Assembly (NCBI GenBank): GCA_029242325.1
Contig: JAQWUD010000039.1
Span: forward strand, 1 to 35,562
Source: Luminiphilus sp.
Lineage (GTDB): Bacteria > Pseudomonadota > Gammaproteobacteria > Pseudomonadales > Halieaceae
Direction of reading: 5' to 3'
Length of the DNA: 35,562 nt
Positions 29,058-35,562 of this stretch are shown in pieces. How positions within the stretch are numbered: position 1 is the first letter of the stretch; every line of letters begins with the position of its first letter. The translations under genes were made by a program, and so were the position numbers. The notes beneath the pieces were generated by a model that had not been told where the DNA came from, did not search any database, and saw only the letters and a list, made by a program, of their open reading frames with translations.

Positions 29058-29469
29058 TCTCCGGGAGCGCCGTCTCAGGATTTCATAGCCGTGGTATCAA
29101 GGCGGCAAAGAGGCTCTCTTGGTGGCTCTCACGGTTTCTTGTTGGCTCTCTGGAGCGCGAGCGTCAGCTGTGATGCTTTGCGTGTTCGCTAGTTCAATGC
29201 ATTGATAATGGCGACTGAGTCTCATTTTTGAGTTGTGTCGGGCGCCTCTTGCACTGCTCGAAACAGATTTCGATGGGCCCACATTAGTGGGCTGTCGCGG
29301 CCCATTGCTCATCTGCTTGATAGCGAGATTTCGCGAGTGATCTCACGCCAGAAGGCGAATCGCTAACCCCGTGAGCAGCCTGGTAAGCCGCCACACTTCG
29401 TGCTTTGTATCTGTTTGCGCGTGCGAAGGTAGTGGGTTGTGAATAACGTTCCAAAAGGAGAGTAAGGCC
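29058..29469. other. Non-coding stretch with competing hairpins and short repeats
   Basis: I find no credible gene in these 412 bases. GGCTCTC occurs three times (29112, 29124, 29144). GCCCAC-ATTA-GTGGGC (29277-29292) makes one 6-bp stem, while ATGGGCC (29273-29279) and GGCCCAT (29299-29305) make a competing longer-range 7-bp stem. GGGC (29289-29292) can also pair with GCCC (29300-29303). Mutually exclusive stems are seen in attenuators and small RNAs, but no promoter or terminator is clear. Confidence 0.35.
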
Positions 29470-29574
29470 ATGAGAAATGTGTCACGGGTTGAGAGAGCCC
29501 TCAGCGTTTTGGAACTCATGAATCAGCTCCGTTTCAGCCACCTCGATGCCACCAACTTCAAAGGACTGGATTAA
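29470..29574 (+). CDS. 34-codon ORF: IclR N-terminal remnant or leader peptide
   Basis: ATG 29470 follows AAGGAG by nine bases, and the product is MRNVSRVERALSVLELMNQL plus 14 more residues. The VERALSVLELMN segment is like the first helix of IclR-type regulators, which usually continue into a helix-turn-helix; here the frame ends at TAA 29572-29574. The stop is four bases before the SDR start, so ribosomes finishing it could initiate the SDR. It is either the stub of a deleted regulator or a short coupled leader. Confidence 0.45.
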   Translation: MRNVSRVERALSVLELMNQLRFSHLDATNFKGLD

Positions 29575-29578
29575 CGAT

Positions 29579-30346
29579 ATGGCGGGTCGATTGGATAGCA
29601 AGGTGGCGGTTGTGACCGGAGGTGCCTCGGGCATCGGAGAGGGAATGGTTAGGCGTTTCGTGAGAGAAGGCGCAAAGGTTTTTCTGGCTGATAACGACGA
29701 GGCTAGCGGGAGCCGCGTCGCCACAGAGTGTGGCGCCCAGTTCGTACCCCTCGATGTCAGCCGCGAGGAAGATTGGCGGGCGCTTGAATCAGTGGTTAGC
29801 GCGGATGCTTCGCAGCTCGATATCCTGGTCAACAATGCGGGTATTGTCAGTAATCTCGATATTACCCAGGTGACTGTCGAGGCGTGGCAGAGACTGATGG
29901 GCATTAATCTGACCGGAATGATGCTGGGGTGTCAGATGGCGGTGAAGATGATGCGAGAGAATCCCGCCGCTGCGGCCGGGTCGATTATCAACACGGCGTC
30001 ATCCACCTCTTATCTGGCAATCCCTGATGTGGCCTATACGACCTCAAAAGCGGGGGTGGTGGGGTTGACTAAATCGGTAGCGGTGCATTGTGCCAATCTA
30101 GGGACGAATATCCGATGCAACTCTATTCATCCTGGGGCGACGCTCACTACTATTCTGAAAGCCGCTATTGAGCAAGCGCCCGAGATCAGAGATGCCTGCG
30201 AAAAAATGTCTCCACTCAACCGAATGGGTACCGTTGAGGAGGTGGCCGCAATGGCTGTCTTTTTAGCCTCAGATGAGGCCAGTTTTTGCACCGGCGGGCA
30301 GTATGCGGTGGAAGGTGGCACGGTCAGTCAACACCCCAAGATGTGA
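29579..30346 (+). CDS. Short-chain dehydrogenase/reductase (SDR)
   Basis: This NAD(P)-dependent oxidoreductase of the classical SDR type is 255 residues long from MAGRLDSKVAVV (ATG 29579). It has the dinucleotide motif TGGASGIG (13-20), an Asp after the second strand (LADND) that favours NAD, NNAG (85-88), the catalytic Ser near 141-142, and YTTSK with Tyr153 and Lys157. The C-terminal GGQYAVEGG block is standard. An earlier ATG (29546) lies inside the preceding small ORF and would add 11 residues. It resembles alcohol/steroid/3-oxoacyl SDRs of marine gammaproteobacteria; the substrate cannot be told. It could be coupled to the small ORF upstream. Confidence 0.92.
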   Translation: MAGRLDSKVAVVTGGASGIGEGMVRRFVREGAKVFLADNDEASGSRVATECGAQFVPLDVSREEDWRALESVVSADASQLDILVNNAGIVSNLDITQVTVEAWQRLMGINLTGMMLGCQMAVKMMRENPAAAAGSIINTASSTSYLAIPDVAYTTSKAGVVGLTKSVAVHCANLGTNIRCNSIHPGATLTTILKAAIEQAPEIRDACEKMSPLNRMGTVEEVAAMAVFLASDEASFCTGGQYAVEGGTVSQHPKM

Positions 30347-30420
30347 GGGGTCGCAGCGGACTTGACCTCTCAAGGCTGTGGTGAGCGCCATATCTGTAAG
30401 GGTGACGCAAGTTCCTCGAT

Positions 30421-30543
30421 ATGACGGTCTTGCCTACCCTCGAAAAAAATTCATTTTATCTCCCGAACGGCCGATATCTTAATTTGAACGAGATAAGAGC
30501 TGTATTGGAACGGCGCTCACACGTCAGCAGGATCAACGGGTGA
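30421..30543 (+). CDS. Possible 40-residue ORF, doubtful
   Basis: Between the SDR and the next gene a frame from ATG 30421 to TGA 30541 reads MTVLPTLEKNSFYLPNGRYL and 20 further residues with a helical, charged end. The composition is protein-like, but there is no ribosome binding site. It may be a fragment of a lost gene, or chance. Confidence 0.2.
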   Translation: MTVLPTLEKNSFYLPNGRYLNLNEIRAVLERRSHVSRING

Positions 30544-30591
30544 TAGGCCGGACAACTACAGCTGAACCATTAACCAAGGTGCAGAGCTGAC

Positions 30592-30933
30592 ATGTCGCAA
30601 ACGGATGGGCACATTCTTGTACGTAGCAATCCAGTCGCAAAGAACTGCGTCCGGGTTGAGGGTTCAAGAGAGTTATTGGTACGCGAGATCGCTCCTGATG
30701 ACATCGAGATCCTCGATGCGTTGAGTGTCTACCGCACTGAATTTCGCATGTACTTTGAGGACATGATCTCCGCTCAGAACAGAGTCTATGAGGCGCTATC
30801 TCCGTATTTGATGTTCGTTGGCAAGCCCTTTTTCTCTTGTGATGTCTCCGACGCTAAGTACGCCGTGCTGGAGGTTAAGGGAGGCAAGGCAGACGCCAAT
30901 GACGACCCGATTCAGGGCGGTCAGCAGGACTGA
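30592..30933 (+). CDS. 113-residue soluble protein, unknown
   Basis: The product starts MSQTDGHILVRSNPVAKNCV, has no signal peptide or membrane segment, and is acidic, ending in a polar tail (DANDDPIQGGQQD). The middle (IAPDDIEILDALSVYRTEFRMYFEDMISAQNRVYEALSPYLM) should be helical. I recognise no domain. Its ribosome binding site is weak. A clear terminator 53 bases after the stop supports a real transcript. Confidence 0.55.
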   Translation: MSQTDGHILVRSNPVAKNCVRVEGSRELLVREIAPDDIEILDALSVYRTEFRMYFEDMISAQNRVYEALSPYLMFVGKPFFSCDVSDAKYAVLEVKGGKADANDDPIQGGQQD

Positions 30934-30985
30934 ACGCCATCTCAATAGGATTTCAGCGTTGACCCTCAACAGTATCTGATTGAAG

Positions 30986-31009
30986 CCCCGCTCTCAGCGG
31001 GGTTTTTTT
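30986..31009 (+). terminator. Rho-independent terminator
   Basis: CCCCGCT (30986-30992), CTC and AGCGGGG (30996-31002) form a perfect 7-bp stem with a 3-base loop, followed by seven T (31003-31009). It ends the plus-strand transcript of the 113-residue gene. It sits 14 bases before the stop of the convergent Rieske gene. Confidence 0.92.
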
Positions 31010-31022
31010 ATGCGGTGCGTGT

Positions 31023-32240
31023 TTATGCTGTGAGCGGTGTTGCACCTTGAGTGCCCGATGCACGCCGGCGCGCGAGAAACCACTGGTGAAAATGGTGGGT
31101 GGGTAAGTCCATCAGGGGCGTAAACAGCCCGCCATCGAAAGCGGGTGAGCCCCGGCCTATTTGCATGCCCTCGACCACCGAAACGTCCTCTGCAAATACG
31201 CTGTTCCACGCCTCGTAGAGACTTTGGCGGCGTTCCTCGTAGGCCTCGGTGCTTGCCTCGGGGCTTGAATACATAAATTGCAGGCGCTCGCGCGTGACAT
31301 CGACCGCTTCAGGCATGAGTAGGATGACAAAAAAATGGTCTGCCTGAATGCCCAATAAAATGTTGGGATACAGCGACAGGTATTCTGCAGTTTTTAGGCG
31401 ATCGGTGTCCCAGCCAGAGAACTGGGGTAGTGGTTGGTTGCCACCCCGTGTCAGGTCATACACGCAAGTGCCCTGACCCGATGCAAGTGGCTCAACGATC
31501 AAATTGTAGTGCGAATCGAGCGGAGAGTAGGTGTTGAGATCTGGATGCACGAAGGGCAGATGGTAGGCCTCGCAGTAGTTTTCAACCGCGAGCTTGTAGT
31601 TACTGCGCAGCGCAATTTCCATGGCCCCGAACGCTGAGGAATCCGCTGTGAGCTCCCGATCAAAATGGATGCCGGCCAGATCTCTCCACCGCGAGAGTAG
31701 CGGTGCGAGGTGCTCGCTCAATGTGGGTGCCTCACCCGATAAATTAATAAACACGATGCCCATTAATTCCTCGCAGAGAACACTCGTCAGCGCATGATGA
31801 GCGCAGTCGAAGTGGTCGACCTGGTGAACGCCCATACCCCCGATGTTGGGCGTCGTTTTGAGTTGGCCAGTAAGGTCGTACCCCCATTTGTGATAGGCGC
31901 AGCGAATCATAAGCCCGGCCTCACCGGGTTCTGCCACCAGCTGCATGCCCCGGTGGCGGCAAACATTATGGAAGACGCGGGCACGGCCAGCTTGATCGCG
32001 TGCCATGAGCAGCGGCAGGCCCATAAAAGTCACAGGGCAAACGTAGCCTGCCGTCGGGATATCAATGCTGAACCCCAAGCCTGCCCAAGTTTCTGCTATC
32101 ACCTCATCGCGTTCTCTTCGCCACTCATTATCATCGGTGTAGGCTTGATGGGGGAGTGCGGCGCTCCTTAAAACTGAGGGGTCAGCACTCTCATGAGGAC
32201 TGATATCAGTGGTGGAAGCGAGGGTGTCAGAACGTGCCAT
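31023..32240 (-). CDS. Rieske non-heme iron oxygenase, alpha subunit
   Basis: The 405-residue protein has a Rieske [2Fe-2S] domain with Cys94-X-His96 and Cys114-X2-His117 (17 residues between His96 and Cys114). The catalytic domain has the iron ligands His227 and His232 in ENYCEAYHLPFVH, and Asp352 (AEDVSVVEG) as the probable third ligand. The residue before AYH that relays electrons between subunits is Glu224; most ring hydroxylases have Asp there, while carnitine, choline and glycine-betaine monooxygenases have Glu. That suggests an N-methylated or quaternary amine as substrate, by inference. No reductase gene is adjacent. The FAD oxidoreductase is 129 bases upstream on the same strand. The ATG at 32240 is the first of the frame. 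Confidence 0.9.
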   Translation of the reverse strand: MARSDTLASTTDISPHESADPSVLRSAALPHQAYTDDNEWRRERDEVIAETWAGLGFSIDIPTAGYVCPVTFMGLPLLMARDQAGRARVFHNVCRHRGMQLVAEPGEAGLMIRCAYHKWGYDLTGQLKTTPNIGGMGVHQVDHFDCAHHALTSVLCEELMGIVFINLSGEAPTLSEHLAPLLSRWRDLAGIHFDRELTADSSAFGAMEIALRSNYKLAVENYCEAYHLPFVHPDLNTYSPLDSHYNLIVEPLASGQGTCVYDLTRGGNQPLPQFSGWDTDRLKTAEYLSLYPNILLGIQADHFFVILLMPEAVDVTRERLQFMYSSPEASTEAYEERRQSLYEAWNSVFAEDVSVVEGMQIGRGSPAFDGGLFTPLMDLPTHHFHQWFLARRRASGTQGATPLTA

Positions 32241-32369
32241 GCATTTCGCGGTTCTTGCAGCGTACTGTAATACTACGCCCTGACGGTGGTCGGGAAAATC
32301 ATTTTTTCATGGGTCCGGGACGAGATTTCTCAGCCGCCGTAGGGTGGTGGGGTCAGCAGGTGTTGGCCC

Positions 32370-33713
32370 TTAGCTCCAGGGAAAAGGACTGTTCGACACG
32401 GGATGAAGATCGCCCTCGGCGTAGCGGGAGAAGCGAAAGGGGTTGAGCAAATCCGGTTTGTTGCCACAGATAGTTTGCGCGACGAGATCGCCCACGCCAA
32501 TCATTTTGTAGCCGTGATTGGAGTCTGCAATGACAAAACAGTTCTCCTTCATGGTGTCAAAAACCGGGAAGCTATCGGGTGTGAATGCGCCAATGCCGCC
32601 CGAGGGTTCGGTTTTAAAGTGGGGCAGAGTGCCCGAAAAGCGCTGCTGACAGTGGGCGAGGGCCGATACCCACATCTCGGCAAACTCGGGCCCCACCACA
32701 AATTCCGGTGAGTCCGGGCCGTAGGGGTCCACCGCTACCTCGCTCGCCGGCTTGTCAACGATAAACGGGGCCGCTCCGCCCTGAACGCCGCCAAAGTGGA
32801 AGTCGGGTTTGTAGTAGATACCCCACATTGCGTTTGTGAGCAGCCGGCTGTCATGGTCTGAATAAAGGGGTGCATCGGTATCCACATGGATAACCGGCGG
32901 CATCTCTCCCTCATTGGTGACCTGCAGCGTGGGGTCAACGCCCAGCGTGCCTTCCTGCAGTGACCAGTAGATCCACATCGGGATGCCCTCGCTGATCTCA
33001 CCCGTTGCGGCGTTGCGGATACCCACTTCCATGGGGAGCTCCAGCATCTCCCAAAAGATGCGGACCCAGGGGCCTGCCGCCACGACGGCATAATCGCACT
33101 CGATGCGCCCCTGATCGGTGTCTACCGCAGCGATCGCACCGCTATTGTCGCTCTCGAGCGCCTTCACCGTGATGCCGCTCATAATGCGAACCCCGAGCGC
33201 TTTGGCCTTGGCCGCAAGGCCCAGCATTGCAAGGCTATTGTTGGCGTAACCACCGGGCATTTCATGGAGCACCGAGGTGATGCCCTGCGCGCACCAATCT
33301 GAAAATAGCCCCTTCATGTAGCGTTCGCTCTCAGCGGCGCCTTCAATAAAAACGGATTCGTAGCCAATAGCCTGCTGTTGCGCATGGATGGCCGCCACGT
33401 CTTCACGCATCGATTCGCAGCTGATCTGCATGTAGCCCACGGGATGATAGCTGTAGGTCTCGGGGTCGCTCTCCCAGATATTGACCGAGTGTGCCATCAG
33501 CTCGCGCATGGCTGGCTGGAAGTAGTTATTGCGGATCACGCCACAGGCAATACCCGTGGCGCCGGCGCAGATGCCCGATTTATCCAGCACCACGATGTCC
33601 TCGCCCGTGCCTCTGCCAGTGTTTTTAAGTTGTAGCGCTAGGTGGTAAGCAGTGCTGAGGCCATGAATCCCGGCGCCAATAATCACATAAGGGCTGTGGG
33701 AAGGCAGGGTCAT
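32370..33713 (-). CDS. FAD-dependent oxidoreductase, DAO family (sarcosine/dimethylglycine oxidase-like)
   Basis: The 447-residue protein opens with the FAD dinucleotide motif IIGAGIHGLSTAYHL (GAGIHG at 13-18), continues with VLDKSGICAGATG, and ends with SFPVFDTMKENCFVIADSNHGYKMIGVG, the DAO-family C-terminal FAD block. Members oxidise secondary or tertiary amines such as sarcosine, dimethylglycine or glutamyl amines. No tetrahydrofolate-binding domain follows, so it is the single-domain type. The ATG overlaps the stop of the upstream ASCH gene by one base (TGATG), so they are coupled. Its genetic link to a Rieske enzyme fits stepwise N-dealkylation, but the substrate is not known. Confidence 0.88.
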   Translation of the reverse strand: MTLPSHSPYVIIGAGIHGLSTAYHLALQLKNTGRGTGEDIVVLDKSGICAGATGIACGVIRNNYFQPAMRELMAHSVNIWESDPETYSYHPVGYMQISCESMREDVAAIHAQQQAIGYESVFIEGAAESERYMKGLFSDWCAQGITSVLHEMPGGYANNSLAMLGLAAKAKALGVRIMSGITVKALESDNSGAIAAVDTDQGRIECDYAVVAAGPWVRIFWEMLELPMEVGIRNAATGEISEGIPMWIYWSLQEGTLGVDPTLQVTNEGEMPPVIHVDTDAPLYSDHDSRLLTNAMWGIYYKPDFHFGGVQGGAAPFIVDKPASEVAVDPYGPDSPEFVVGPEFAEMWVSALAHCQQRFSGTLPHFKTEPSGGIGAFTPDSFPVFDTMKENCFVIADSNHGYKMIGVGDLVAQTICGNKPDLLNPFRFSRYAEGDLHPVSNSPFPWS

Positions 33714-34213
33714 CAGGTAAATTCGCCGATATACTCGAAGGGCTCGATCAGCACGGGCATGTCATCGGTGCACTCCCGGCCATAGTTTTTCAGTAATCCG
33801 TTCCAATAGCCCCTATGAAGCGGAATCCAGACATCGGGGTCTTGCACGGGTGGGCCATCGAGGCTTGTTTCGGCGTACCCGATCGCTCCAAAGGTGGTCT
33901 CACGGATCTCGGTGAGGCGCACGATCAAGCGGGGCGCGCCTTGGTAATCACACAGCACGACCGGAGTGCCGGCCTCTGCATAGGGGAAACCGTTGGCATC
34001 GATTACCCAGGGGAGACTGAATGTGGCCACCTTTTCCTGCGTTTTGATGTACGCGAAGATCTGTTCGGTTGTTTCGGCATCGATGCCAATAGAGCGGACT
34101 TGATAATCGCTCCCGAGCCCGGCGTTCTGGTCACAAGCTCGTTGCCAAAAGGCATCAATTGCGCCCGGATTGGGCTGTGCGGGACCGTCTGCTATCAAAA
34201 TATCCTGAGTCAT
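33713..34213 (-). CDS. ASCH-domain protein
   Basis: From MTQDILIADGPAQP (ATG 34213, GAGAG upstream) the protein is 166 residues. The C-terminal half has the ASCH pattern: a strand VVLCDYQGAPRLIVRLTEIRE, FGAIGYAETSLDG, a Trp/His/Arg helix (HRGYWNGLLKNYG) and MPVLIEPFEYIGEF. ASCH proteins have a PUA-like fold; known members bind RNA, cleave RNA, or hydrolyse N4-acetylcytidine (YqfB). Here the gene is fused by overlap to an amine-type FAD oxidoreductase, which points to a metabolic role instead, perhaps a hydrolase in the pathway. An upstream in-frame start (34252) adds 13 residues and is less likely. Confidence 0.75.
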   Translation of the reverse strand: MTQDILIADGPAQPNPGAIDAFWQRACDQNAGLGSDYQVRSIGIDAETTEQIFAYIKTQEKVATFSLPWVIDANGFPYAEAGTPVVLCDYQGAPRLIVRLTEIRETTFGAIGYAETSLDGPPVQDPDVWIPLHRGYWNGLLKNYGRECTDDMPVLIEPFEYIGEFT

Positions 34214-34296
34214 CAGAACTCTCTTTGTATTACGTTCGTAGACGCGGATCATGCTTTAAACGGCACTCGCTGGATAGTGGGTATCTAGAGCGTCAG

Positions 34297-35250
34297 TTAC
34301 TGAAGGCCCGCTAACAAATTTGAGTACATCTCTGTATCAAACGGTATGCGGGCACTCAGCACATGCAAGGTGATGAAATGTATCAGCGGGTTGCCGGTCA
34401 CTACGGTAAAAGTGGCCTTGCCCATTCCGACGAGCACCTGCGTCATGATGATGTAGCTCACGCTGAGGGCGCCGGCTTCAACCGAGCTGTAATCGACGCC
34501 GGGGTCAAAGAGGCTGAATACGGCATAGAAAAAACCCGCCAGTAGGATCACGGTGAGCTTGCTGTCAAAAAGCACCATGAGGCGAGGTATCAATATCACG
34601 TGCATTAGCAAAACGACTGGCAACCCAGCGCCGATGGTATTGGCCGCGATGCTGGTCGGAACGCCCACTGCATATTGTTGCCCGCTTAAGGAGAAAAAGT
34701 TGACGCCACCAATGATGGGCCCGAAAAAATCGAGTGCCCAGTAGGCGACAATAATCCATGCGTTTTTACGCCACTCCAGCGTGCGGAGCAGGTCCGCTAC
34801 GCGCAAGCCTGTTCGCCGGAGCCAGTAAATTGGAATGACGATGTAGAAGACGCCGTTTAGCAGCATCCAGCTCACCACGTCATGCCAATGATGCGTGCTG
34901 CGCTCGTAAACCTCAGGCCCGGGAAAGTGCAGTCCGGTATTCCAAAAGAATCCTAGGCCTATTTGGGTGATCAACAGATAGGCGCAGACCAGCCAGAGTT
35001 GCGGTCGCGCGCGCGTGATATCGACATGGAAGTCACTCGCCCATTGAATGGGCGAACGCTTTCGCGTAAGGAAAAGAAGCAAAAATACGCTCAGCGCCAA
35101 GACCGGCAAATAGGCGCTCAAAAGGCTGGAGAGTGCACCTTCGGCAATCGGAGGGCGGTAATTGACGGTCGAGTCGAGCAAAAAGAAGGTAATCGTCACC
35201 GCCGCCCAGAGCATTGCAAAACCAATGAATAACGGACGAGTTTTTTCCAC
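34297..35250 (-). CDS. Polytopic membrane protein, unknown family
   Basis: The 317-residue protein has eight or nine hydrophobic segments, beginning PLFIGFAMLWAAVTITFFLL and including WLVCAYLLITQIGLGFFW and IIVAYWALDFFGPIIGGV. The C-terminal part has GNPLIHFITLHVLSAR, a His-rich helix that recalls CPBP-type membrane proteases, but I do not find their EExxxR motif, so I do not assign that family. It lies 83 bases upstream of the ASCH gene on the same strand, so it could start the same transcript, and just downstream of tRNA-Arg. Confidence 0.7.
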   Translation of the reverse strand: MEKTRPLFIGFAMLWAAVTITFFLLDSTVNYRPPIAEGALSSLLSAYLPVLALSVFLLLFLTRKRSPIQWASDFHVDITRARPQLWLVCAYLLITQIGLGFFWNTGLHFPGPEVYERSTHHWHDVVSWMLLNGVFYIVIPIYWLRRTGLRVADLLRTLEWRKNAWIIVAYWALDFFGPIIGGVNFFSLSGQQYAVGVPTSIAANTIGAGLPVVLLMHVILIPRLMVLFDSKLTVILLAGFFYAVFSLFDPGVDYSSVEAGALSVSYIIMTQVLVGMGKATFTVVTGNPLIHFITLHVLSARIPFDTEMYSNLLAGLQ

Positions 35251-35288
35251 TCAATCTGCCCCTTATAACGCTCTGCTGCGGATGAGAA

Positions 35289-35365
35289 TGGCCCGCCCGG
35301 CAGGATTCGAACCTGCAACCTACGGCTTAGAAGGCCGTTGCACTATCCGGTTGTGCTACGGGCGG
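35289..35365 (-). tRNA. tRNA-Arg (anticodon TCT)
   Basis: On the minus strand the acceptor arms CCGCCCG and CGGGCGG pair fully, followed by discriminator G and an encoded CCA (plus-strand TGG at 35289-35291). The anticodon loop CTTCTAA gives TCT, which reads AGA, and the T-arm has GGTTCGAATCC. It is transcribed toward the membrane protein gene, 38 bases before its start. Confidence 0.96.
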
Positions 35366-35429
35366 CGGGGGCGAAGTATCCCACTCCAGACGAGTTGGGC
35401 CAAGTCGAAGACGTGTTATTAAAAGCCGC

Positions 35430-35562
35430 TTAGCCTCGAGAGCCCACCGCGCCAGCCAGTAAGGTTCGCACGCTGTGGTCTAGTAGGACTTCAGGCTCGA
35501 TCGATCGGTCAAACAGGTTGATGAGTTGGCTGGCCTCGAGTGTGGCAATGCCATGGGTCATG
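35430..35562 (-). CDS. C-terminal end of a probable TetR-family regulator (partial)
   Basis: The last 43 codons on the minus strand are open from the window edge to TAA (35430-35432): MTHGIATLEASQLINLFDRS and on to LLAGAVGSRG. The pattern of HG, hydrophobic residues, then a helix ending at LLAG resembles the final two helices of TetR proteins, where a Trp-x-x-x-HG segment is common. The DNA-binding part lies outside the window, so the family call is tentative. Confidence 0.45.
   Translation of the reverse strand, partial: MTHGIATLEASQLINLFDRSIEPEVLLDHSVRTLLAGAVGSRG

Noticed and set aside
27427-29574. Integrative element or prophage
   Set aside because: No integrase, transposase, phage gene or direct repeat of the tRNA end can be seen.
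34297-35250. CPBP-family membrane protease assignment
   Set aside because: The His-containing last helix is suggestive, but the EExxxR motif is absent.
35162-35422. Plus-strand ORF with MARPAGFEPATYGLEGR
   Set aside because: It is the antisense reading of tRNA-Arg; the motif is a common annotation artefact.

Overview
The window looks like chromosomal DNA of a marine-type gammaproteobacterium. Gene content and order (accA-tilS-pyrG-kdsA-eno-ftsB-ispD-ispF-pcm, an nlpD homologue, fdxA beside mutS, moaCDE) are gammaproteobacterial. The moderately high G+C, the spinster-like MFS carrier and the Rieske/FAD amine-oxidation genes suggest the OM60/NOR5 (Halieaceae) neighbourhood; that placement is inference and no 16S gene is present. 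I see no CRISPR array, intact insertion sequence or prophage.

Layout. 1-655: a possible gene end, then non-coding DNA with a perfect 7-bp inverted repeat (561-581) upstream of an RND efflux pair (662-4994). 5000-7618 (minus): a POT-family peptide transporter and the tRNA-dihydrouridine synthase DusC. 7738-17830 (plus): a dense housekeeping block, accA, tilS, pyrG, kdsA, eno, ftsB, ispD, ispF, pcm, a DUF368 (PopT-type) lipid-carrier transporter and nlpD, in which most neighbours overlap by 1 to 8 bases. It covers fatty-acid initiation, tRNA modification, CTP, KDO, glycolysis, division and isoprenoid/undecaprenyl supply, so its common theme is the cell envelope. truD and surE are absent between ispF and pcm, and rpoS does not follow nlpD. 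17876-20824 (minus): fdxA and mutS.

20899-23468 is a patch of small secreted or membrane genes with decay: a lipoprotein with two tandem DUF3012-like repeats, a frameshifted secreted miniprotein, a 137-residue membrane protein with a good terminator, an NTF2-like secreted protein, and an alcohol dehydrogenase cut off before its Rossmann domain and joined to the tail of another gene. 23616-24908 (minus) is an MFS carrier. 24988-27303 (plus) holds moaC-moaD-moaE, a Nudix hydrolase and a Bcp-type peroxiredoxin without its resolving cysteine, followed by tRNA-Gly(CCC).

27427-29574 is an accessory zone after that tRNA: several short ORFs of unknown function, a 9-bp perfect palindrome, a structured non-coding stretch and an IclR-like N-terminal fragment directly upstream of an SDR dehydrogenase (29579-30346). 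A small orphan gene (30592-30933) ends in a clear terminator.

31023-34213 (minus) is the most interesting metabolic unit: an ASCH-domain protein overlapping a DAO-type FAD oxidoreductase, followed by a Rieske oxygenase with Glu where most ring hydroxylases have the bridging Asp. Together they suggest oxidative breakdown of an unknown quaternary or N-methylated amine. An unclassified polytopic membrane protein, tRNA-Arg(TCT) and the C-terminal end of a probable TetR regulator close the window.
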